Assembly: GCA_026120185.1 (NCBI GenBank)
Contig: JANUWF010001819.1
Span: 2,046,001 to 2,110,000 of the forward strand
Reading direction: 5' to 3'
Origin: Voacanga thouarsii
Taxonomy: Eukaryota; Streptophyta; Magnoliopsida; Gentianales; Apocynaceae
Length of the DNA: 64,000 nucleotides
The notes under the pieces were generated by a model, which worked only from the letters and a program-made list of their open reading frames with translations, was not told the DNA's origin and did not search any database. Positions within the stretch are counted from its first letter, which is position 1. The number at the start of each line of letters is the position of its first letter. Shown in pieces: positions 34,862 to 47,036 of this stretch. The position numbers and the translations under genes were made by a program.

Positions 34862-36115
34862 TCAAGAGGTTGCATTCTCAGAATCATCATTATCAGTCCC
34901 TTCTGCCACATCATCATTATCTTTGGCGGCTCTACTAGTGGATGCCCCAGTGGACTGCTACATTAAAGTAGCCAACCAATGCTCCTGGACATCCTGACGT
35001 CTATGAAGATTAGCAATGGAATCTCGCAGTTAGAGAAGGATGGTCGTTTGTGTCTCAAGTCCAAAGCTTAACTGCTCCAGTCGGGCCTCCACTTGTACCT
35101 CAAGATCAGCACTAGAACAAGAACTGCTAGCACGAATGAGAGGCTGGATAAGCTGTTCTTCCGGCTCATCATCATCAGGGGAAAGCTCCACCAACCTCGG
35201 ATGCTATACCTCATAAGGCTTCTTCCACCTTCACTTTCTCTCATTATATCTATAGTTGTACTGAACCAAGGTATGCTTCGTCACTAATTCCCGCTCAGTG
35301 GTCGTTTCACTAATCTATCTATCACAACTCACTCCAAAGTCTTGTAAGATATGCAAAATGACTAAGGAAAACTTTAGGGCTTTAGCTGAGATGCGAGAGT
35401 AAACAATCTCCTTTATGGACTGAATAATAATAGGAATAAGAGGGATAGGCACACTCCTCATTATCTTATCAAGAATGTAGGCATCAAAGACTTTAGATTT
35501 ATTGAAGCCACTAGCCTTAGGATAGACATTGAAAGAGAAAATGTAGACTAGGGCACGTGGCTGAGCCTCAAGATCATTGTTGGAGTAATATCGATATTGT
35601 CTTATCTGTCCTTTCCTCCACATCTGCAAACTAGTCCTAACAGCATCCACATCCCAAGTAGGATCAAAAATAATTTTTTGATTATGATGATTCATTGCTA
35701 TCTATGGACAATCATCAGGTATACCCAAAATCCTAACTAATCTAACCCTATCAAACTCAATAGGCACCCCCTTGACTATAGTAGAAATAACCTCAAGATT
35801 ATTCTTCTTTTTGTTCTGCATATTAGCATAAAATTCTTTCACTCTCACAGGACAATAAACTCCCTCAAGTTAGATAATAGGCTTTTAACCCAGTCTCTTG
35901 AACATAGTGGAAAGCTATAATGAATTATCGAAGGAAGGCTTGTACATCTTTTCTACTATGATTTTGTTGTGTTGATGACTTTAGGACCATATCTGACATG
36001 TAAAATCAAAGAATTGGGTAGCTTGGGTAAGTAGAGGCTCAAACAATGGTGTAGAAGAAGATGAAGCTCTAGCTCTCTTGGCCCCAGGTGCCATTCCTTT
36101 GGGTCTCTTAAACAT
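34862..36115 (-). pseudogene. ATH-B ORF2, plant-transposon-protein-like
   Basis: Minus-strand paralogue of 28665-29860, about 417 codons from the ATG at 36113-36115 (MFKRPKGMAPGAK) to TGA at 34862-34864. The best-preserved stretch is 35315-35695 with MWRKGQIR, YYSNNDLEAQPRALVYIFSFNVYPKASGFN and KALKFSLVILHIL. The tail is acidic (NDDVAEGTDNDDSE). It is broken by several stops, e.g. at Gln positions. Conservation of the same blocks in two separate insertions shows the gene belongs to the element family and is not a chance frame. Confidence 0.75.
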
Positions 36116-37415
36116 GATGAAGGTGAGATGATAGACAAAGATAGGAGAAAGGAAGGAGGATAAAATACACTCAAGATCACCCCTTACCACATAATCAAAC
36201 ATAACTCTCAGCCTTTTTACAATCATAGCACCCACTCAATTCATCCACCACCCCAATATACCACAAAACACCTTACCAATACAACACAAACTCCCCCAAC
36301 AATACCTGCAAGAAGATAGCCATTGTCCAATCCCAAACACAATATCAATACCCATGATCAAAGTAGCAATGCCATTTATGTCATAATGTAAACCTCATGA
36401 TCACAATGTCATGTTAAACATATAATGAATTGAGCACAATAATTATCTCTCAATATATGAAGAGCATTCCTTTGTAGGCTCAAAATTACACATATGAGAG
36501 ACATGCTTAATAGCTACCAAAAAGATGTAAGATATGAATTGCATCAACAAAATACCATTGTTAATCATATACCCATGCTATCTAATCCTCAAAGAATGTA
36601 AAATCTCCATTCAATCCAACAAACCAAGAAACACGAGAATTTTCGGACCAAAATGTACACGAAAATATCTAATAATCAATATGAAAAATTGAACCGTAAA
36701 AAGTGCAGAAAAATCATACCACAATGATATCCAAGATATGGGAAATAATCCTATGCAATAAGATTGAAGAAAGTGTGCACCGGATGGAGGGATTGAAAAA
36801 TGAGTTTTGTGAAGAAAAATTGGATTTTTCTTGATTCTAATAAAAAACTTTATAAACAAAGCAATGATTTTGTGCTTGGAAAGTGTTTTGGAGGGGTTGA
36901 AAATGATCTGATGGTGTTTTGAAGTAAGACCCGGAGATGGGTGGAGAGAAAAAATGAGGGAGCTGAAGAGATTGTTTCTGAAAAATGGCCAAAAGTGGTC
37001 GTGTATGGCCTTATTGCCAATATGACCTAGTGCCAGGTTAGGGTACTAGGCCTGGCACCGGGCCAAGACTATTCGTGTGCTATTTTCATAGTGCTGACCC
37101 GACACCTAGGTAAAAGTTCTGGCCTGGCGCCGGGTCAGCTCTGTCTAACAAAAAAAAAAATCATTTAATTAATTAATGAAAACAACAATGGAAACTACAA
37201 AATCATGAAGAAAATTTATTCTAAAAATTAAAAGGACAGGAAAATAAATGAAAGCATACAAAAATTAAAGAGATGTCCCAAAATCAAATCAGCAAAAATA
37301 ATCTTTTTCCACGGTCTTGATTACCTGGATTTGTCTCTGTGTTCCCTGGAAGAGATCCCATTTGTCGGTCTCCAAAGAGTTTGGCCAATTGTCCAATTTG
37401 ATTTTCGAGATTGCA
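36116..37415 (-). other. ATH-B spacer between gag and ORF2
   Basis: Non-coding, homologous in reverse to 27450-28664. A GC-rich cluster at 37020-37140 has CCTGGCACCGGGCC and CCTGGCGCCGGGTC motifs. It ends at the T2 insertion in the gag C-terminus (ATTTGATTTTCGAGATTGCA). Confidence 0.65.
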
Positions 37416-40400
37416 TGTAATAACCCGCCTTATATTAAGGACTTGCATAGGGTGGACTTGTGTAAAAGAAAAAAAAAACGAGAGAAGATAAAATATAAAA
37501 AGAATTTATGATATATTTTATTCCATTATTACTATTATCCATTATTGCTATTTTATATATTTATTATCTAATACCAAAATCTCTTGGCAATATTAAATTA
37601 TAGTATTAATAAAATTAAATAATTATATTGAACTATTATATTATTCTTATCATTATTTATATATGTATATATATGCATATATTATACCTAATCCTATAAA
37701 TATCTTAGGTTATAATATATTATATGGAAAGATATTTTAGGGGACCCACAAGGATATTTTAGGGGGCCCACAAAAAGTAAATAAAGGTTGCCTACAAGCA
37801 TGACATTGTTGATTAAATTTGACTATTATTAGACTTTCTCTAATTAAGCTTAATCAAGCTAAGTGAGATTAGGATAAGTTAATCTTGATTAAGCATATAT
37901 TAGTCCTAAGAGATTTTAAGAATTTCTTCAAACTTCTAGAGGACCCTACAACCTTCTAGGGCAATCCATAATTCTCTTGAAAAACCTAGAGAAGTCTCAA
38001 GACTTCTAAAATTGCCAACTCACCCTAGATCTTTCATAAAGTCCAAAATAAGACTAAGGGGAGCAAGCTATATAAATAGGAGCAAGGGGGAGGATTTCAG
38101 CCAAGAGAGAGAGCAGCAAGAAGAAAAGAAAAACAGAGAAGTGAGGAAGAGAAAACAAAAGAAAGACTAGAAGAAAGAGAGAGATTTTCGGTAGCAAGAG
38201 AAATAAGAGAAGAACCGGCAACAAGGAGGAGGAAAGGGAAAGGAAGAAAATGAGGGAGAGTTACCACTTGCCTTCATCTTGGAAAGGTAGGAGATCGCTT
38301 CTCAAAGCTAATAAAATGATACTAGAAGTTGGAAGCTAGCTGCATATGAATATTGTTGAAGTTAAGTAATGAAAATGTGTTGATTTTGTGATGGTTGATT
38401 AACCGGTTGGATGAGTGATGAAGTAGACATGATTTTCAGTTCATTTTAGAGTGATGGTTTGCTGGAATTTGAACATGAATAATCCTAAGCCTGTCCTAGA
38501 ATAGTTATAAAGGATTTGGATCAGGTGATGTAGGTTTGGATGACTAAGAGATCATAAATAGCAAGAATAATGTAAACTGCCAAAATTTACTGGTTTGATA
38601 AGCTTGGAATAATTAATTCATTTGGATAAAAGAGAAGTGCTGGATATGAAAACCTATTAGAATACTGATATTGGGATGTTAAATGAAGTATTGAAGAGTT
38701 TAAATGAGGTAGGGTATGTTGAAGAAACTAGGGGAATAAGTTAAAATAAGTTAGGTTCCTAAACTGTACTTCTGAACCACCCAACTCGAAGCAGCAAGTT
38801 TAGTTGGAAAATTGAATGAAAAGGAGAGAGGTTTGAATACCCCATGACCTGAAATTGATAGAGAAATGTTTTAGGAGTATTTAGGAAGTGGTTTCACCTC
38901 ATTTGGACTTGAATTGGAGGAGATATGTATAAAGTACTGGAAAGTGACGAAACTGAACTCCAAACTCGGAACAGTGGAATTAACTGAAAAAATGTACAAA
39001 ATGGGATGGAGTTTGCATGACTCATGACCTGGAATTGATAAAGGGACATCTTAGGAATATTATGGAAGTAGCCTCACCTTATTTGGACCAATATTGAATA
39101 AGTTGTACGAAGAATGGTGGAGGGTGGTAAAGCTGTAAAACCAGAAAACCATCCAAAGTATTAATTCATTTATTTCTTTAAGAAAATTATAGAAACCTTA
39201 TTCAAACCATTAAGTATTTGAAACCATTGAGTAATGACAAAGGGATATACCAATAGTGTAGGTGAATCAAGTCAAGAGAACACCTTTTAGGTCTATACAA
39301 GTGCAACTTCGACTTAATATACAATGTGAGTCCCATTGATTTCTAAACATTTTTAAAGGTTAGTGTGCTTTGATTTTCTATAAAATGCTATGGTTTATGC
39401 CATTTTGGAAATCCTCGAATATGTGTAAGGTTTACATGAGCAACATTTGATTTTATGCTATTTCGGATTCGAATAAATTTCATATTCAGCTTGGAAACCT
39501 TATTGGATGTTTAAAACACGAATTTTATGAATTTAATCCTTTTCGGATTAAATATTTGGGATTTCTAAAATATGGTAAATTTTGGAATCGGGTATTTGGA
39601 GAATAATCCAAATATCCTTATTGGAATATTTTATGAAAACTCTTGGAACTTAGGTATTCGGTAAATGACTGAAATATCCTTATTGGAACTTTTGCAAATA
39701 TTTTTCAAATCGGGTAAGGGTAAAATGACCCAGATACCCTCAAAAAGTCTTTTGGAATCTGGCATGGGTGAAATGACCTGAATACCCTTGGAAAAATGAA
39801 TTTTGTGATCAAGTACGGCCCCAGAAAATAAGAAATGTTTTGATTTGGAAATCCTGCGAGATCAGATGACCATTTGGCCTGATCAGTCAGATGGGGTTGG
39901 TGTTGTTGCGTTGAGTACTCAGTAAGGACTTTGATCTTTGTACTAGCCCATGTTAGAGGTAGATGACCCCAAGTAACCTGATCAGTTCTAGGGATTGTCT
40001 TACTCCAAACAGGGTGATAGGACATTGTGGTGAGTCGTCCCTGGCTAGCCGTTGTGAGCTCGGCAATTGCCTGTTGATTATGATTGGTGGGTTGTTCACA
40101 TGAAATCGAGCGGGGACACTCGGTGTGTTCAACCCCTTGCCACCTCGATGGTGATTGACGTTAGGATTGGGACCCTGGCTTATGGTGGCAAGTAAAAGAT
40201 CTCTAAGTGCATAGTGAGGTACATTAGTACCCTGCTCACCCTTCCGGCATAACATGGGTGACGTGCTGTAAGGTGCAGTCCCTGGCACAAGAGACCGTGT
40301 TGCCGAAGGCGAAGTTCTTTGAACTTTGCACACGGGTCGCACTTCTAATTGGGGAAGAACCTGCATTTATTGAATTAAGGGCCATGTGTTCGGAAGCTAT

Positions 40401-40894
40401 TGTTTTACGAAAGTACATGAATTTAAATTTATCAATTACTGCCTTTTTCCTGTTGCAAAATTTATTTCAGTAAAGAAAATGAAAGCTAACTTTCTCTTCT
40501 AAGCAAAACACTGGCACACACAGGACTCACTGAGTATACCACTCACACGTATGTTTGCCTTTTTTTTTTTTTAGGGATTGGAGCTGAAGACTAACAACGG
40601 TACTACCCAGACTTCTTCTCTAGCACTGGATAGCTAATCTTTTGAAGGGAACATTATATATAGGCTATGAGATTATTTAGCTTATGTATTTTGGGAACTA
40701 TGACAATGTACCTATCATGACTCATATGTTACATAAATAAAGTGCATGTTTTCTTTATTTATTTAAGTTTCGGCTTTACCTGCTTACTATAAGTTTACAT
40801 CGTTATAAAGACCCCTAGTCTGAGACTTCAGACGGGGCGACATCCCGCCTAAGCCTGGCCCCACTACGACAAGGTAAAAATGTGGGGTGTTACA
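37416..40894 (+). repeat. Solo LTR T2 (TGTAATAACCC...GGTGTTACA)
   Basis: A 3479-bp unit with TG...CA ends and no coding region, flanked by TTGCA (37411-37415) and TTGTG (40895-40899), which I read as a decayed TTGCG target duplication. Flanking ATH-B gag sequence continues across it. It has a TATA box at 38068-38080 and then a purine-rich leader (38096-38260). GTGAGTCCC lies at about 39327, GACTCACTGAG at 40523, and a GACGGGGCGACATCCC block near its end. LTR ends are of the Del/Tekay type; the clade is inferred. Small open frames inside are not genes. Confidence 0.85.
38068..38080 (+). promoter_or_regulatory. T2 LTR TATA box
   Basis: CTATATAAATAGG, followed ~30 bp downstream by the GA-rich presumed transcript leader. 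T4 has the equivalent TATATATAGG at 54733-54742. Confidence 0.7.
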
Positions 40895-42174
40895 TTGTGC
40901 ATGGACACATCGAAGTTTCTCGTTGTTACATCCACTCCTTGAAATCGTGCTTTCGTGGTACTTACCATTTGGTTAATCAAGTTCTCCAATGATGGCTTAG
41001 GTGTTGATGCATTGTATGGTAAGGAATGTTGAGTCCTTTGATTTCCTCCAAAGTTAGAAGAATTCTGCCTAGATTGGGTTTGATTATTCCATGAAAAATT
41101 GGGATAGTTCCTCTAACCAAGATTGTAACTGCTACTATAAGGATTGTTACCTTGTCTTCCATTGCTCACAAACGTAGTTTGGTCTATGGACTCTTATGAT
41201 GACCCCATGTTTTGGCACTTATGATTTGGATATTTTTTCCCACAAAAATTACAACTCACATTCATTACCTATCCTTGGGAAGGATTTATCACCATTTGCT
41301 CCATCTTTTGTGTAAGGTTTCTACCTTAGCCTCCAAAACTACTATTGTATCCACCTTATGCACTCTATGAACACGAGCTTTTGATCTTGAACTATCCTAT
41401 GCATCGTTATTTGTTGCAAGATTTTCAATTAGATCAAACACCTCCTCCGAGGTCTTAGAATTAATGGAACCTTCTGCAGATGTATCAACCAATTGCCTTG
41501 TAGCAAAGCTTAAGTCACTGTGAAATATTTGCATTTGTATACCTAGCTCAAACCTGTGATGAGATACTTCCTAAGCATCTCCTTAAACCTTTCCCAACAT
41601 TCATAGAGATTTTTAGATTCTAACTATTGGAAGGTAAAACTGTCTATCCTAAGTTTAGATGTTCTAGCTGAGGGAAAATGTTTTGCTAAAAATTTTTCAA
41701 CCTAAACATTCCAAGTGGTAATGGATTCGGCTGGCACAGACTTTAATTAGGATTTAGCTCTATCTCTCAAGAAAAAAAAAGGAAAAAGCCTTAATTTAAT
41801 AGCATCTTCAGAAACTCCATTCATCTTAAACGTGTCACAAATTTCTAAAAAACTCGCAAGGTGGGCAATAGGATCTTCCTTAGGTAGCTCATCAAATTAC
41901 ACCATATTTTGTATCATTTGGATAATATTAAGCTTAATCTCAAAGTTATTGGCGTCTATCCTAGGTCTCGTTATGCTCGAGCCTGTACCCGGGATCGTGG
42001 GCTTAAAAAAATCACCCATAGTCCTCCTATTATTGTCACTATTACCGCCATTGTTTGGTTGGTTAATCTCCATATCGTCTCTTACCCTTTGTCTAACCAC
42101 CCTTTGAATCTTTGTTAAGGTTCTCTCAATCTCAGGTCAAGATCTACTATGTTGTCTTTAGATCGTTGGGTTAT
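40895..42174 (-). pseudogene. ATH-B gag
   Basis: Minus-strand paralogue of 26164-27553. The start codon at 42172-42174 is ATA in place of ATG. The frame 41897-42100 carries the NQPNNGGN linker and MIQNMV. After a stop, [14 protein letters not shown], the [14 protein letters not shown] block and ESKNLYECWERFKEMLRK follow. It is broken by stops at Trp and Gln codons. The C-terminus is cut by T2 and resumes at 37410. The frame at 40977-41162 is out of phase with gag. Confidence 0.85.
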
Positions 42175-42244
42175 ACACTAAGGGCTACATCTACGGAGAA
42201 AAGACGATAGTGAGATTATAGAATTTACAAGTTAATCAATTGCT
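42175..42244 (-). other. ATH-B leader fragment
   Basis: Reverse complement of ATH-A about 26100-26165 (ATAGAATTTACAAGTTA block). It stops where the CACTA element begins; the rest of the leader and the 5' LTR lie outside the window. Confidence 0.7.
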
Positions 42245-42765
42245 CACTACAAAAAAAGTGACTTTTGGCAACGCCAAAGAAAGTGTGGCAAAATTAGCCA
42301 AAACTGTAGCAAATATTTTTTGCCATAGAAACTCTACGGTTTTTGAGGCGTGGGCGTTATGGCTGTTGCAAAAAATTTGCCACAATTGTGTAACCGTGGG
42401 GAATATCTTTTACCCCGGATTTACCACAGTTTTGGTGTCATTGTAAATAAAGTGTGGTATTTGTTTATAGACTTTTGCCACAATTTTTCCCAACGGTTAT
42501 TAATTGTGAGCAAAGATTTCCATTTTTTGTCACAATTTTTCCAATATTCTACAACTGTGACAAATACTATTTGTTACAAGTAAGTTTTCATTGGAAATAA
42601 TCCTTTTTGTCATAATTCTTTTCTAAATTGACATAACCGTGTGTAATGCCCATTTGCTACGATTTCCTTCTTGTTGTAATTAATACTTTTTACCACGATT
42701 TAAAGCTTCAGAAAAAATTGTGCACAATTTTTGGACAAATTTCCATATTTTTTACATTTGTAGTG
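42245..42765. repeat. CACTA terminus and subterminal repeats
   Basis: The terminal CACTACAAAAAAA is followed by at least nine variants of a TTTGCCACAATT-type motif in both orientations between 42280 and 42700 (GTGGCAAA, TTTGCCACAA, TTTACCACAG, TTTGTCACAA, TTTGCTACGA and others). In this family such clusters bind the element's regulatory protein (TNPA in Spm). The block ends with ACATTTGTAGTG at 42754-42765. Confidence 0.8.
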
Positions 42766-45700
42766 AATGAACATTGAATTTAATATGATGATATTGACAA
42801 AAAAAATTTCTCTACTTTAACAAGATCATCATTTACTATACATATAAAACTATGAAAACCTCTAATATTAACAATCAACTATTATCCATTGAATGAACAT
42901 TCAAAATACCATCTTCCATTAATAATAACTTAATATATACAAAAAAATTCTAAATTGAGTTTGACAAGTATCATGAATCTAATCTTTTATATTAGTTCAA
43001 ATAGTCCAAACAAAACCACAATTCTAACCATGACATCCATCAAAAGTCATAAAAATTCATTGAGGACAAAAAACAATGCTATAGTTACATGAACCTTCAA
43101 CCACCTTGATCTTCATTCCTCCTGTCATTAGGAAAAAAAAAGGACAAAATTACTTCTTAATAAAGCTACAAATCTGAACTTCTAAAGTCACTACAAAATT
43201 GGTCTCAGATATATATAGTCATCCACTTTAACATAAAATTCGGAATCACAAAGCAAATAAGCAACTTTGAAGAAAGCCAATCTGCATTGACATTCACATG
43301 TTAATGTAAGAAGATTGATTTAGCACTAGTTAAAGTATCCAACCATCAACTCCAAGACCTAAATTCTTTCGCAAATTGGAGAAGTACTTCACTTTTTGAC
43401 CAGAGAAAACAAGGGCAACATTGGCTTCTTAAAAAAAAAAAAAAGAAGAACTTGATTGCAGTTCAGTCCTAAAGTTTATCAAAAAGAAAAAATGTTCTTT
43501 TCTATCTTAGTTCAAGTACATAAAAGAAATTAAGATGAAGGACATCACTTTCTTAAGGCTCCATTTTGTTATTATAAATAAGGGAAAAGATGAAAATAAA
43601 TAAATAAATAAATACATTCAGCACTTCTAGAAACATCTTACAAGAAAAAACACAATACCAAATATTCAGTAATGATTCAAGTTTTTCTCAGAAACTACTT
43701 TCTTTTGCATCACTTCCTCTATGTTTCTAGGTAATTTCTAATATGTACGACGACTTGCATGTTGTAAGAATATGCAAACATTTGTAGTTTCACATATTAC
43801 AACATTCAAAAGTATTGATTAATGAGTAACTTTCATGAGATTACATAAAAACCCCATTATTTCCCTTCTCATTTTACACTATGTGCTACTGCTCATTATG
43901 AATTGGCTATTCTAAGTATCATATACTAGTGTTTCTACAATGACATCCATCACTAAAATTGTAAACAAAGGCTTCAACAACATGCATAGGAAGCACAAAA
44001 GTTGAAGGATATGGATGTTAACTTTTAGATACATAATACATAACATTATTTAAAAAAAAAAAAAACCTCAAGATGAGTTTTTGAATAAGGGATGGGAACA
44101 AAAAATATGGTTAAAGGTGGCAGACACGTTCTATTTGAACTTTCATGTCATGTTAATCTATATACGCTGAACTAAATATGGACTTTTTAGTTTTTTAGTT
44201 AAGAGAAAAATCAAATGAGTATCCAATTTATATTGTAATGTCAAGTAAGAATAGCTAGTCAAGACAAGTCCAATGAAACACGCCACCTTCTTGTTAATTT
44301 CACAATAAAAGATTGTTAGTAATTCTTAGCCAAGCACTCACCAGTCACCACTAGTAACAAAGTAGCTACTTTAATATCTAATTATACTTCAATAATGATT
44401 ACTACTTACTTTTAAGGAAATTTAAAAGAAAGAAAACTAAAAGCAAACAAAAAGCATAAACCATGCATAATTTAATAGCTATTGCAAGTAGGAAAATTAA
44501 ATGCCAATTAGTGATTTCTTTCGAAAATGCACACTAATATATAGAACTGCATATCTGAAGAAAGAATTTTTAAAGAAATCAAATGTGATGCTTACAGACA
44601 AAGTGAAACGTAATTCCTTGGTGCTTCTAGACTATCCTTAGTATCAGTGAAGAAAATTATAGCTCAGCTTCTAGATAAAGTGAAACTTAAAATGCTATGT
44701 GTCACAACATCTGATTAATTATTAGAACTACAGTTCACAAAAATGGAAAAATAGAAAAAGAATATGTAAAGAAAATTAAAAACCCAGCTTCCAAACAACA
44801 TGGATTTTGATGCTAATTATTACCAAGAAGTGTGAATAATCTGGAGAAGTATGCTTTATGACTTAAGTAAGCATTCATAAGAAAAGCATTTGCATGTACC
44901 ATCCGACAAGGATCATTTAAAAGTGAACCACAGAAAATTCTCAACAATTCTAGTCCTAACAGGAAATTTCAAGTGCAACTACCAGCAAACAATAAACAGA
45001 GGAGGATCATAATATCTAATAGATTGAAAATGCATCACTATATCATGCAGGTGGTAATATCCTAAATATAAACATCTAATAAATGAAGCCCCAATTTCCT
45101 CATCACTATAACAACACCATACATAAGTTATAATAAGTGATCTACTCATCATCATTATTTGAAACTAAAAGACTAATTAGATAAAAGAAAAATAGCAGAA
45201 TTAATTTGCGAGTTCTTGCTAAAGTGGTACTCTTATGTCAACCAAGTACAACAAATTACAACCAAACAAAATTTAGAAAAACAAAGGTGATGTCTTTGCT
45301 CATGTTATTGAAATAGCATTTCCTAGGACCTCAATAGAACACTAATTACTCAAAGTTAGTCCATGTAAACTAACAAAGTTCTACACCAAATATTAAAAGT
45401 ATTTTCAGACAGCATACATAGCATTTTCAGACTGAGATAATCCTAGAGATTGCTTCTGTCTAAAACAGAAAAGAACACCTGAATCTATGACATATATGTC
45501 TCCATTTTAGTTGTTGTGCTTTTAGAAACAGAAAAGAAACCAAAGACAGCATAGTTAATACTAAAGCAGTTCTTTAACATCAGTTGCTTACTTTTTCAAA
45601 TCTTAGCCTTTTGAAATTTCAGATTCCCATAAAAGAATGATGAACGGGTAAATATTGCACATCATGGGCTAACCAAAACATTGGACAAAATGATTGAAGG

Positions 45701-47036
45701 GCAATTTCAAAATCCAGAAAAATATACAAATGGAAGATTGAACTATCAAACAACCACTGGTCTATGTTAATCTTTACACTTGAAATCATAGACTAGAAGA
45801 GATGAAATAGCATGACCCTAAGCACCTGCAAATATACTTTTATTGTTAGTTCAGTAACAGACATGCTTTAACAGTACCTATGCAAAACATGCATCTAGAA
45901 TGCTCGAAACCAATACTACATCTACAAGGAAATGAACTTCGCAAGAAAAAGTATACTAAGCACTCAGAAGTTGGTTTTGAAGAAAAATTAAACAAGAAAT
46001 AATGTCAGTGCTACATTATGTTCTAACCTAGAGTATCTACAAAGACCATTAGCCAAGGCTTCTTTACATTGTTTCTTATATTCCTTCCAACTCAACTCTT
46101 TTAGTGTTTTAATCAAACTTAATACTCAACAATTCAATTGTAATTATCTGTCACAAACTCAGATGGTGAACATGTTAAGATTCAGAAAATATGTAGGATG
46201 CTAGAAGACATATTCCTTAGTGTCCACATACAATGCAACCATCATTACATTTTTCAGATAGCATAGATAAACTCTAATCAACATGATCAAACTCCATTGG
46301 AAGTAGTGCACATGGTTTGCTGCATGTAGCCTTTGAAATAAAAAGGAATAAAATGAAGAATGAAAAGATGCCCAGATATCATTAACTAATTAACTACTAA
46401 TGCAATTACAAGCAACAAACACAGTGCATGTTCAGCATTTTCATCTGGAAACTACTCAGCATTTTCAGCATATCACTACTCAATTACTACTCAGTATTTA
46501 CATAACACTTTCAGACAGCATACATAACATTTTCAGCTGGAAACTACTCAACATTTTCAACATCCCTACTTAGCATTTTAGAGACTATTCCATTACTACT
46601 CAACATTTACACAGCATTTTCAGCATCACTACTCAGCATTTACATAGTTAAGCATATTCAACACAAGAGCTTTTAATGCATGATGCAAGTGAAAGGAATT
46701 TACAGAAAGAATTCCTTGTTGAGTAACCAGATTCAACTGGCTAATACTAGTAATTATGGATCACCATATTCTATTATCTTCTAAGTCCAAGTTAATACTA
46801 AAATCCCCTGAACATTTTAGTTAAGATGAAGAGATGAAGCATATGGAATAATATTGAGATGGAGAATGAAGGCAATAGTCATACTGTGTTTGCTGCACTC
46901 TCGTATTCAGAAAGATACTCATTCGGATTTGAATTAAAGAGTTGAGCACTCGAGGTATTAGTCACTTAAAATAAGTGGAAAGTTAGTACAAGTATAAGAA
47001 TAATTAGCAATTAAGAATCACTTACAAACATCTATT
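42766..47036. other. CACTA interior without recognised genes
   Basis: About 4.3 kb of AT-rich sequence with poly-A runs and no open frame of note. I see no transposase catalytic domain. It is probably intron and untranslated sequence of the element's genes, or an internally deleted region. Confidence 0.5.
46430..46650. repeat. Degenerate CAGCATTTTCAG tandem array
   Basis: About ten irregular copies of ACTACTCAGCATTT and CAGCATTTTCAGCAT modules (e.g. 46434, 46452, 46463, 46612, 46631). Related pieces occur singly at about 45400-45440. A small minisatellite inside the CACTA element. Confidence 0.7.

Larger units (their letters stand above)
11784..42244 (-). mobile_element. Non-autonomous Athila-like Gypsy element ATH-B (interrupted)
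   Basis: Pieces in minus-strand order: gag (40900-42174), spacer (36116-37415), ORF2 (34862-36115), 3' UTR (33528-34861 and 18788-18810) and 3' LTR (11784-12540 plus 18161-18787). Each piece matches ATH-A (24485-32636) in the opposite orientation. It is broken by C2, C1p (with ATH-A inside), T2 and the CACTA element. No protease, reverse transcriptase or integrase is present, as in ATH-A. The 5' LTR is not in the window; it should lie beyond the CACTA element. Confidence 0.85.

Noticed and set aside
42245..42765. A 521-bp CACTA-type MITE ending at GTAGTG (42765)
   Set aside because: The flanks GCT and AAT do not match, the inner sequence of the two ends diverges, and ATH-B does not resume after 42765; a transposase remnant further in supports one large CACTA element.
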